From Nemertoderma westbladi (Eukaryota; Xenacoelomorpha; Nemertodermatida; Nemertodermatidae), in NCBI GenBank assembly GCA_032718475.1, contig JAUCBJ010004726.1, positions 1 to 38,757 on the forward strand: a stretch of 38,757 nucleotides of DNA, read 5' to 3'. Below, in pieces: positions 1 through 8,847 of the stretch. A program made the translations under genes and the position numbers. Every line of letters starts with the position of its first letter. Within the stretch, counting starts at the first letter, position 1. A model generated the notes under the pieces. That model saw only the letters and a list, made by a program, of their open reading frames with translations, did no database searches and had not been told where the DNA came from.

Positions 1-7
1 ACAGGCA

Positions 8-691
8 ATGGGGATGGCGACGCTAATCGATGCACTAAAGACCAGGATCGAGTTTCCACCAGTCGAGTCATTTAAATTCGACGGAAGTAGGCCGGAAGAA
101 TACCTGCAATTCCGACGCATGTACAGCAACGAGATATTAAGTAAGAACCTAACGCAGGCGGAGTGCCTAAAATATCTGCAAGTATATACAGGAGGCCCAG
201 CGTACGACATCGTGAGGCAGTATCAGGGCATCGAGGGCGGCTTCACGACTGCATGGCGGGCCCTAGACAGGGAGTACGGACACCCAGCCAAGATCATCCG
301 GCAGACCCTGAGGGGTATAACATCGGGTGGCCTACAGGATAACCCCGTTAGCATAAAGACGTTTGCGAACAAAGTCGAGAAGGCGCTAATCGTGTTGAAG
401 ACTCTAGACGCGCCATACAAACTCAACGCATCTAATAACATCACCACGATAGCGCAGGCACTGCCGATCTGGCTGCGGAGCAAGTGGAGGAAGATCACCT
501 TCTCCACTCGGGAGAAGAAAGGTGCGGAGCCAGGGTTAGAGGAAATATCAAACTTCCTCAACTACGAATCAGAGTTGATTACAGACCCAGTCTATAGTGA
601 GGATAGTTTAGGGAAGGCGCCAAAGACCGAATACCTTTTTACAACAGGCCTAAACCCGAACACAATCCGACAGATCCATTCTCGAGAGTAA
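8..691 (+). pseudogene. BEL/Pao-type Gag (DUF1759-like), 5' part
   Basis: This 227-residue reading frame has the hallmarks of the DUF1759 Gag-like domain of BEL/Pao LTR retrotransposons: a FKFDGS box near residue 23, then a Leu-rich helical region with NLTQAECLKYL, GGPAYDIV and a WRALDREYGHP motif around residue 85. In these elements Gag forms the cytoplasmic particle that packages element RNA. The frame ends at TAA 689-691, but Gag-like sequence continues in the -1 frame, which is open from about 607 and leads to the zinc knuckle. So there is either an indel or a frameshift here. No canonical slippery heptamer is in register at the 5-T run (636-640), so a mutation is more likely. The 5' LTR and leader would lie left of the window. 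Confidence 0.75.
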
Positions 692-1536
692 GACAGTCGC
701 TACCACACGCGGCCACACAGGGGACTGCTAGTCCACAGTTAGCTGGTAGTAGGGCCACACCGTGGCAGGAACAGAAAGAAAATAACACCACAAATAAACA
801 TAATCCCAAAACACCCAGTAGGCCGAGTCTAGATAACCAAAACACTAAATCGGTAGATATAAACCTACGCGCGATACATGAAGGACTATACAGGGAACGC
901 TACAATCCAGGATTCGAATGTCAATTACATCGGGACGGAACCCATAAGACCATGAGTTGTAAGCACTGGCAAGCGTTGCCCAAACAAGATTGTATAGCCT
1001 ACACAGACGCAAACGGACTATGTCATCGATGTGTGGTAGAAGGACACAGATCCGGAGAGTGTAGAGGAACAGCAATAGGAGATGATGATACTGGAGGCCA
1101 AACCATGGCTACAAGCACGACAGGAGTAAGAAGGAAGAGAAAAGTACTACTCGGGGTAGTACCAGTGAAGATAACAGGAAGGGGCGGTCGATCAGTTACG
1201 ACATTAATGCTGGTCGACAGCGGAGCAGCCTTCACGCTGGTGGAGAATTGGGTGGCCGAAGAGATAGGGCTAAAGACGGGGCCGAATAGGATGGCGGTAA
1301 CTACCGTCTCAAGTAAAGATGAGGTCCTGGAGATGAGGACGGGATGGTGCAAGATATCAGCGATTGCACCGGGATGCGACTATGGGGCGACCATCGACCC
1401 CATCCAGGTGATAGAGTCGATAAATATCAACGCCAGGCGATCAACCAACATTGAGGTCGAACAATATAGATTCATGGACAGTATCGATTTCTCAATACCA
1501 GAGGTGGACGTGTTAGGAAGGTATCCATTAAAGTAG
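607..1536 (+). pseudogene. BEL/Pao Gag zinc knuckle plus aspartic protease (DUF1758-like)
   Basis: Read from about 607, the frame overlaps the first Gag frame and stays open to TAG at 1534-1536. It holds a polar linker, then a Cys/His cluster at about 957-1065 (CKHW, then CHRC, GHRSGEC) matching the zinc-binding region that follows Gag in BEL/Pao elements. A retropepsin-like domain follows with the active-site signature LMLVDSGAAFTLV at about 1207-1245. The protease would cleave the Gag-Pol polyprotein. The frame breaks just after DVLGRY; the expected continuation (VGMNCPTAHERM) lies in another frame, so this is a second lesion. The first in-frame ATG is at 952, but the protein logic suggests it is not the true start. 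Family assignment is fairly sure; functionality is unlikely. Confidence 0.72.
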
Positions 1537-1538
1537 GA

Positions 1539-2255
1539 ATGAACTGCCCGACGGCCCACGAGAGAATGCAGACGGTCTTCAGCGAAGACAGACAGCGGGA
1601 TCCGACGGCGATCCTCGGATGGACGCTTAGTGGCCCAGTTAAAACCAAGATTCCATCCAGGGTGACGGAGACATCAGGGTGCATGTTACCAGGCACCGTA
1701 GACGCAGAGGACGACGAGAAGAAACCGGAGATGGTTGATGAGCCAGACGGGGAAGTAAAAGTAAGAGAGTGGGCGGAGGAGAATGGATTTCCCAGCAAGT
1801 ATCGGTATGGGGATGGAGAGGAGCAGACGGCGAGATGTCCAGAGGACAACCCGGAGGAGCGGACGGCGAGATGTCCGGAGGACAACAGTCCGGAGGAGTG
1901 TCGGAAGGAGTGTCCGGAAGAGACGCCGGTCCGGTTGAGAGGCATACCGACAAGGGGGAGGTCGAGTGAGAAGACAGGATGGAAAGGGATAGTATTACTA
2001 TTGTTCGTTCTGTTCTATCTATTCTTCCGATTTCCTTTCATTCTGCCGCCGGGAGACAACCAGATGAAGGGTGGCATTTTGATGCCAAGAGACGAGGGAA
2101 TTAAGAAGGCGGCGGAGAGACCCGATTTTAGGGTGGCAGAAGAGGGAGAACCAATTCCTGGTGAGTTGGAATTGGCGAGGAGAGTGTGGCGAATCCTACA
2201 GGACCTACAAGGGGAGCAGTGGGAGAGTGCCTGTTGGAAGAATCGCCCTAGTTAG
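1539..2255 (+). pseudogene. BEL/Pao protease-RT linker fused to acidic and transmembrane segments; RT, RNase H and integrase absent
   Basis: The first ~40 residues (NCPTAHERM, then ILGWTLSGPV) are the conserved join between protease and reverse transcriptase in BEL/Pao Pol. Where RT should begin, the frame instead has a Glu/Pro/Cys-rich stretch with a ~36-bp internal duplication (about 1817-1895; TARCPEDN occurs twice), then a strongly hydrophobic segment at about residues 149-170 (GIVLLLFVLFYLFF) that looks like a membrane span. A charged tail of ~65 residues ends at TAG 2253-2255. No YxDD, RNase H or integrase motif occurs before the LTR. This looks like an internally deleted or non-autonomous derivative; an env-like origin of the membrane segment is possible but unproven. 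Confidence 0.6.
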
Positions 2256-2335
2256 ATGAAGTTTAGTCGTCCAATATTTTGGACTGAGGGGGGTGGGAAT
2301 GAGGGCGAGACGCCCTTCCCACGCACAAATAATTA

Positions 2336-2831
2336 TTTAAATAAAATAATAAAAATAATTAAATAATTAAGTAAGAAAGTTAGTAGGAGATAGTAAGTAG
2401 AAAGCTAGAAAGTCAGAAAGTTAGTAGAAGTTAGAAGTAGTAGAAGATAGTAAGTAGTAGTTAGAAGATAATAGAAAGTTAGAAAGTTAGTTAGAGTTAG
2501 AAGTCGGCGGGTACAGGGAGTGTGGCATATTGACATGCCACGAGTAGTAGCAGAGGGGTTGTGGGCACCGGAAGCGCCACGTAGAAAGTAGTAGTAGAGG
2601 GGTTGTGGGCACCGTAAGCGCCACGTAAAAAGAGAGTAGAGGGGTTGTGGGCACCGAAAGCGCCACGTAGAAAGTAGTAAGCGGAGTAGACTTAGCAGAG
2701 AGTTCTAGTTAGAGTTGTAGAGAGTTAGAGAGTTCTAGTTAGAGCTAGTAGAGTTAGAGTTAGTAGAGAGTTCTAGTTAGAGCTAGTAGAGTTAGAGTTA
2801 GTAGAGAGTTAGAGAGTTCTAGTTAGAGCTA
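2336..2831 (+). repeat. Purine-rich, stop-rich AGTTAGAG-type tandem region, left block
   Basis: This 0.5-kb stretch has almost no C on the plus strand and is built of loosely repeated AGTTAGAG, AGTAG and GAGAGTTCTAG words. All forward frames are full of TAG. It lies downstream of the retroelement coding region and continues after the MITE at 3533. It holds three 42-44 bp units (see 2552-2679). I see no gene in it. Confidence 0.8.
2552..2679 (+). repeat. Three tandem 42-44 bp units with GTGGGC/GCGCCAC dyad
   Basis: The word AGAGGGGTTGTGGGCACCG starts at 2552, 2596 and 2638. Each unit continues with AAGCGCCACGTA. The single difference after CACCG (G, T, A) and the variable AG-rich spacer separate the copies. 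GTGGGC and GCGCCAC can pair imperfectly into a short hairpin in RNA. The units lie in the retroelement 3' noncoding part. Confidence 0.85.
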
Positions 2832-3530
2832 CAGTACAGGCCACCAGAAAACGCAGATTTGTACAATTGTGAACACATTTTATCAAATGTGTACCAGTGT
2901 AATGTAATGTTGTTGAACGGGACAATTGAACATAATTGAATTGGCAACAACCAAAATCTTTTCGCCAAAGGATACAATTGAATACTTTTGAAAAGCTTAG
3001 TAATCAGGAAACTCTCTGTAGTTTGCCGCTAACTGTCACTCACTGCAGCTGGAAATGCGATAAGGATTTTGTTTACCTTTATAGTGAGGGGTTAATAGTG
3101 TCTAGTAGGCAGGCCTATAGTTAAGGCATGTTAAGGCATCTTCTGGTGCTTCTCTGTGCCCTCTCGGTGTCAGACTAATGGCGCGACATCTCCCTGCACT
3201 AAATTAATTATTCAATGGTCTAGGCTCCTCCATCCACATACCCATTCACTCCCATACACTCCATGAACCTCCATGTGGTCTTGTATGTAGTTCTCTATAT
3301 ACCAATACAGCCCATGTCCGCAATGTTACGCCCTGGGGGCTCTCTCATCTACCTGATATCAGACATACAGGCGCACCACACACAAAGCTTTTGTCTGTCC
3401 CAGCAAGTTAGCCTCCTGCTGTGTGATCTAGAAGATAACTTGCCATAACCTGCCAATCAGATAACTTGAACAAATGTGTTCACATGTGATCACATTGGAT
3501 GAAATCTGCTTTTTCTGGTGGCCTGTACTG
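2832..3530. mobile_element. 699-bp MITE-like element with TA target duplication (Tc1/mariner-type ends)
   Basis: The two ends are inverted copies: CAGTACAGGCCACCAGAAAA at 2832 matches the reverse complement of the end at 3530, with 27 of 28 bases identical and further similarity inward (GTGAACACATTT). TA dinucleotides flank both sides (2830-2831 and 3531-3532). CAGT termini and TA duplication are typical of Tc1/mariner superfamily elements. The interior has only short frames (62 and 61 codons) and no transposase, so it is non-autonomous. Neighbouring repeat copies show the uninterrupted sequence at the insertion point, which fixes both boundaries. Confidence 0.87.
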
Positions 3531-3532
3531 TA

Positions 3533-3960
3533 GTAGAGTTAGAGTTAGTAGAGAGTTAGAGAGTTCTAGTTAGAGCTAGTAGAGTTAGAGTTAGTAGAGA
3601 GTTAGAGAGTTCTAGTTAGAGTTAGTAGAGTTAGAGTTAGTAGAGGTAGAGAGTTAGTAGAAGTAGAGAGTTAGGAGAGAGTTAGAAAGCTAATAGAGTT
3701 AGAGTTAGAGTCAGTAGAGTTAGAGTTAGTAGAGTAAGTAGTAAGTTAGATTTAGATAAGGTAGATAGTATGATAGCACAGTATGATAGTATAAGAGATT
3801 CAGCGCCTTTTTAGGATTGGTAGAGAATAGAGGAGCACAGAGATAGTGAGAGGAGCTGTTGGCGAGAGAGAAGTTAGAGTGCGATTTAGAGTGGAGTTGA
3901 GTTAGAGTTGAGCTAGAGAGTAAGGTAGAGTGGAGAAGTTCGAGTGAGAAGTTCAGAGTG
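3533..3960 (+). repeat. Purine-rich AGTTAGAG-type tandem region, right block
   Basis: This is the continuation of the block interrupted by the MITE, with the same AGTTAGAG and GTAGAG words and the same strand asymmetry. It grades into less regular GA-rich sequence near 3830. No coding potential is visible. Confidence 0.75.
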
Positions 3961-4176
3961 AGAGCTTTTTAAAATTGTGTGAGAGAAATCCACAATTGTC
4001 TCAAACCGAGACGCCAGATGTCTTGGTGCAACATAGGTTGCGGTTGCGCCAAGAGAGGGTAGCGACATCATACCCAGCGGGAGCGGCCTGGAAAGCCGGC
4101 TTCAGTAAAAGATAACTCCACCCCACTCCCGAATGTAGATCGAGTTCCAGCGGAATTGAAGCACACTTAGTGGTTG

Positions 4177-4205
4177 ATGCTATCTTCTCACCGGGAAGAT
4201 AGCAT
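4177..4205 (+). other. Hairpin at the polypurine tract (11-bp perfect stem)
   Basis: ATGCTATCTTC at 4177-4187 pairs perfectly with GAAGATAGCAT at 4195-4205 over a 7-base loop, directly before the G6 polypurine tract. An outer inverted repeat, GCGGAATTGAA at about 4150 and TTCAATTCCGC at about 4226, encloses it and straddles the presumed LTR edge. Confidence 0.8.
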
Positions 4206-4214
4206 GGGGGGGAG

Positions 4215-4600
4215 TGTGAGCGTATTCAATTCCGCTCAACACCCCATAAAGTTGGGAAACGGCGCCTTTGAGCAATATTGGAGAGTACGAGGTTGATTAC
4301 CAATCAACCTCGTATCACCCCCAATAAACGGGGACGACAAAGCCCCAAAGGGCCGCACACAATGGAGGTCAGAGGTTAAACCTCCGGGAGAGGGAAAGTG
4401 ACAGTAGCGAGGGGGAAACATTCCCACAGAGGTGGGAGCCGAGAATTAGGTTATCAACCAATAGGGGACAAGGAAGGCATCCGCTGAGTGATAGGGCCAA
4501 TGTAGTGTAGAGATAATCATATATTACCGGTCGGTATTTTATCTCCTATTCAGTTTACTCAGTCACTCAGGGCAGTACGGTGACACTTTAACACCGTCAC
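4215..4600 (+). repeat. Probable 3' LTR of the BEL/Pao-type element
   Basis: It begins TGTGAGCG just after a polypurine tract, as LTRs usually begin with TG. It contains a perfect 13-bp stem hairpin at 4286-4314 (TACGAGGTTGATT with loop ACC). The right edge is not determined. The matching left LTR would lie outside this window, so this rests on position and end motif only. Confidence 0.45.
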
Positions 4601-5105
4601 CGACGTCACCAATATATTATCATTAACGGTATACTGTCATCTATACTACTTGTGCTGTCATATCACATATCTCATTAGCATACATGTATCTTATTATTAA
4701 TAATATTGGAAGAACGACTAACTCTTTTTCCATCACACGGTGCGGCTGACGCATATATAAACCAAACCGGTCGGGATCCTCTGATCCCGTCACATAGTTA
4801 ACAAATTTAATGTTAATATAATTGGGAATTGCAATATGATTTGTAACGGTACTACATAATTTTTTTGTTGATATAAACATTTTATTTGGTGTTGAAATAA
4901 TTTAAGACATTCTTTGTCAGGGTCGGAATTATCAGGAAGTACGTACAGTAGAATCCGCAATGCCATATTAAACCAGTTGCAGTCCTTTAAGTTAAATATT
5001 ATTAACAAATTTACCATATCAAAGGCAGCATATAATCTTCATCAGAATTTCGTCAATTATATGGAAAAACATAGAAACTGTTTCATTCAAACTATAAGTG
5101 TTTAG
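4600..5105. other. No gene recognised
   Basis: AT-rich sequence with short frames of 63-79 codons in both directions and no recognisable motif. It separates the LTR candidate from the satellite. Confidence 0.5.
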
Positions 5106-5111
5106 GTTATA

Positions 5112-5250
5112 TTGAAAAATATCGAGATATGAAAAATATCGCCAGTAAACATATCGGGTGGGTGTTGAAAAATATTGATAATATCGGGTGTTCACAAACT
5201 ATCGAGTGTAAAAATATCGAGACAAAATATCGAGAGTAAAAATATCGCAA
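5112..5250 (-). repeat. Degenerate satellite monomers in inverted orientation
   Basis: AAAAATATCGAGAGT-like words recur about every 15-25 bp. They are the reverse complement of the main array unit at 5466-7615. The copies are diverged and unevenly spaced. A spacer (5260-5460) with its own duplicated segment (TGTTTATTTTAGTTT at about 5286 and again at about 5377) separates them from the main array. Confidence 0.7.
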
Positions 5251-5465
5251 GTAAAATATATTTTTATGGAAGGTTTTAAGACATTGTTTATTTTAGTTTC
5301 TATGGTACTACTACTGTATACTGTAGTTTCCTAGAATTTTCATTGGTAGCTACAGTAGTGTATTGTGAAAAAATTATGTTTATTTTAGTTTTTATTGTAC
5401 GAGCTAGTGTTTTCGTTGGTAGCTAGGGTAAAAATTATAGCTAATTTTACTCGAGCGATATTTTT

Positions 5466-7615
5466 ACTCGCAATATCTTTACTCTCGATATTTTTACTCT
5501 CGATATTTTTACTTTCGATATTTTTCAACACTCGATATTTTTACTCTCGATATTTTTACTCTCGATATTTTTACTCTCGATATTTTTACTCTCGATATTT
5601 TTACTCTCGATAATTTTACTCTCGATATTTTTACTCTCGATAATTCTACTCTCGATAATTTTACTCTCGATATTTTTACTCGCAATATTTTTCATCTCGC
5701 GATATTTTTACTCACAATATTTTTACTCTCGATAATTTTACTCACGATATTTTTACTCTCGATAATTTTACTCTCGATATCTTTACTTTCGATATTTTTA
5801 CTCACGATATTTTTACTCTCGATATTTTTACTCTCGATATTTTTACTCTCGATAATTTTACTCTCGATATTTTTACTCTCGATATTTTTATTCTCGATAA
5901 TTTTACTCTCGATGTTTTTACTCTCGATAATTTTACTCTCGATATTTTTACTCTCGATATTTTTACTCTCGATAATTTTACTCTCGATATTTTTACTCTC
6001 GATATTTTTACTCTCGATATTTTTACTCTCGATAATTTTACTCTCGATATTTTTACTCTCGATATTTTTACTCTCGATAATTTTACTCTCGATGTTTTTA
6101 CTCTCGATAATTTTACTCTCGATATTTTTACTCTCGATATTTTTACTCTCGATAATTTTACTCTCGATAATTTTACTCTCGATATTTTTACTCTCGATAT
6201 TTTTACTCTCGATAATTTTACTCTCGATGTTTTTACTCTCGATAATTTTACTCTCGATATTTTTACTCTCGATATTTTTACTCTCGATAATTTTACTCTC
6301 GATATTTTTACTCTCGATAATTTTACTCTCGATATTTTTACTCTCGATATTTTTACTCTCGATAATTTTACTCTCGATAATTTTACTCTCGATGTTTTTA
6401 CTCTCGATACTTTTACTCTCGATATTTTTACTCTCGATATTTTTACTTTCGATATTTTTACTCACGATATTTTTACTCTCGATATTTTTACTCTCGATAT
6501 TTTTACTCTCGATATCTTTACTTTCGATATTTTTACTCTCGATAATTTTACTCTCGATATTTTTACTCTCGATAATTTTACTCTCGATATTTTTACTCTC
6601 GATATTTTTACTCTCGATATCTTTACTTTCGATATTTTTACTCACGATATTTTTACTCTCGATATTTTTACTCTCGATATTTTTACTCTCGATATCTTTA
6701 CTTTCGATATTTTTACTCTCGATAATTTTACTCTCGATATTTTTACTCTCGATAATTTTACTCTCGATATTTTTACTCTCGATATTTTTACTCTCGATAA
6801 TTTTACTCTCGATATTTTTACTCTCGATATTTTTACTCTCGATACTTTTACTCTCGATATTTTTACTCTCGATATTTTTACTTTCGATATTTTTACTCTC
6901 GATAATTTTACTCTCGATAATTTTACTCTCGATATTTTTACTCTCGATATTTTTACTCTCGATAATTTTACTCTCGATGTTTTTACTCTCGATAATTTTA
7001 CTCTCGATATTTTTACTCTCGATATTTTTACTCTCGATAATTTTACTCTCGATATTTTTACTCTCGATAATTTTACTCTCGATATTTTTACTCTCGATAT
7101 TTTTACTCTCGATAATTTTACTCTCGATAATTTTACTCTCGATGTTTTTACTCTCGATACTTTTACTCTCGATATTTTTACTCTCGATATTTTTACTCTC
7201 GATAATTTTACTCTCGATATTTTTACTCTCGATATTTTTACTCTCGATATTTTTACTCGCGATATTTTTACTCTGTATATTTTTACTCTCGATATTTTTA
7301 CTCTCGATATTTTTACTCTCGATATTTTTACTCTCGATATTTTTACTCTCGATATTTTTACTCTCGATATTTTTACTCTCGATATTTTTACTCTCGATAT
7401 TTTTACTCTCGATATTTTTACTCTCGATATTTTTACTCTTGATATTTTTCTCTCGATATTTTTACTCTCGATATTTTTACTCTCGATATTTTTACTCTCG
7501 ATATTTTTACTCTCGATATTTTTTACTCTAGATATTTTTGCTCTCGATGTTTTTACTCTCGATATTTTTACTCTAGATATTTTTACTATCGATATTTTTT
7601 TTTACTCTCGATATT
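5466..7615 (+). repeat. 15-bp minisatellite array (about 140 units) with higher-order repeats
   Basis: The unit is GATATTTTTACTCTC, repeated with strict 15-bp spacing from about 5700 to 7440. Discrete variant units (GATAATTTT, GATGTTTTT, GATACTTTT, ATCTTTACTTTC, ACTCAC) occur in an ordered pattern. A 12-unit block (180 bp) at 6436-6615 is repeated at 6616-6795. A ~20-unit block at 6136-6435 recurs 750 bp downstream at 6886-7185. After 7261 the units are almost uniform, and the spacing slips near 7447. Because 15 is a multiple of 3, both strands read open (pentapeptides FLLSI and NIESK), but nothing else suggests coding. Confidence 0.97.
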
Positions 7616-8030
7616 TTTTACCAGTACCAATGTGTTTAATGTAGTACATTACGATTATTTATTTACATCATTCCAATTCTATTGATTTCCATTTAAATTC
7701 CTTAATGATTATTTATTGATTTGATTATTTATTGATTTAATAAGAAAAGGATCGACAAACTGTAAATCCAGATTGGAAGAATAATTTATTTTATTTTAAA
7801 ACTATTTATTTTACAGTAATTTAAATACTAACATCGGTTCACACTCCATTGAATCACCTTCGATTGATATCGCTCTCTGCGCTCGTTCGGTAGATACGCG
7901 ATAGTATTTTATTTACCGTCTCTTGTTTTGTGTCAATTAGAGGATTCATAAATTATTGTTATGTTTGCTGTGTTCAATATTTTGTGAATATTTTGTGAGA
8001 ATAAATAAATTGTATTCTTTACAATCGTAG
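7616..8030. other. AT-rich sequence between satellite and candidate exon
   Basis: No reading frame of note. If the exon at 8031 is real, this would be intron, ending in the pyrimidine-rich acceptor TATTCTTTACAATCGTAG. Confidence 0.4.
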
Positions 8031-8692
8031 ATGTGTGAGCGACGAGCTTCCCAAGGCTATTTCCCAATACTCGAAGAGTCTTTCGGTTATTAACAGAGAG
8101 ATATCGACTCCCAACATGCCAGGAGATACAAACTTTACGGTGAGATTACACTTATTTTGTTTCAGTATATTTAACCGTTAAATAGACTAAGGTGTCCTGG
8201 ATCACTTTTCTTAAAAAATATGAAAAAAGTTCGGTAAGAAAAATTTTAGTAAAATGTTTATAGCAAGTTCATAAAGGGAGATGAATGTTTTAGAAATTGG
8301 GGGTAAAAAGTAAAAAAATTTAACGGACTTCAAGTAGGCCTACTCTGTCTAACTAGATCGGAAACACACTCCCCAATTTAGTCCACCAATATTGTACCTT
8401 AGCGACATGACAGGAGAAAAAGACTTTATAATATAGAAATATAAATTACATGAAGGGGGTAATGGGAACAAGGAAATATAGGAGGAGGGTTTGGTGTTTA
8501 GTAAGATACAGAAAATTTGATTATATTTTAAAAGCATAATTAATTGCTAAATTAACTAATTAACAACTTTTTTAGGATGTTATGAATAATCTGGAGAAGA
8601 TATGCAAGATGATCGAGCTGAATGCAGCTGTTGGTTCTAGTCCATCTAGTTCCAGACCACACTCTACCGGCTTGGCCATAAAAGCCTTCTAA
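8031..8692 (+). CDS. Candidate last two exons of a small gene, product unknown
   Basis: Exon one (8031-8139) runs from an acceptor-like TTACAATCGTAG to a strong donor ACG|GTGAGA; exon two (8576-8692) follows AACTTTTTTAG and ends at TAA 8690-8692. The phases fit: the open frame passes across the join without a stop, giving 36 plus 38 residues. An internal ATG at 8116 could instead start a 46-residue protein. The sequence is polar and helix-prone (DVMNNLEKICKMIELNAAVG), then a Ser-rich tail. AATAAA at 8842-8847 is a suitable polyadenylation signal about 150 bp downstream. I do not recognise the family. The splice logic is inferred; a chance frame of ~75 codons is possible. Confidence 0.42.
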
Positions 8693-8841
8693 ATATTGCA
8701 ACATAAGAACATTTGTAATATTTTTTCGAACTAATTATTTTTAATAATTTTAATAACTCTTCAGTTCATTGTTTAGATTAGTTTAATTTAATTTTTTAAA
8801 TATCTTGCCCTATTTCTATATCAGGTTATGTATTATAATAT

Positions 8842-8847
8842 AATAAA
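8842..8847 (+). promoter_or_regulatory. AATAAA polyadenylation signal candidate
   Basis: Canonical hexamer 150 bp after the stop codon of the candidate gene at 8031-8692, in AT-rich sequence where such hexamers also arise by chance. Confidence 0.4.

Larger units (their letters stand above)
1..4600 (+). mobile_element. Decayed or non-autonomous BEL/Pao LTR retroelement (5' LTR outside window)
   Basis: Gag, zinc knuckle and protease are followed by ~1.9 kb of noncoding sequence, a polypurine tract (about 4206-4214, GGGGGGAG) and then a sequence starting TGTGAGCG at about 4215 that I take as the 3' LTR. The right end of the LTR is unclear (about 4600) because the left LTR is not available for comparison. 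A MITE at 2832-3530 is nested in the noncoding part. Confidence 0.6.

Noticed and set aside
1472-1953. Minus-strand Ser/Pro-rich ORFs of 157 and 104 codons
   Set aside because: Shadows of the BEL/Pao frames and their internal 36-bp duplication.
5912-7531. 539-codon plus-strand and 317-codon minus-strand frames across the satellite
   Set aside because: Open only because the 15-bp unit is a multiple of three; no start context, splice or domain support.
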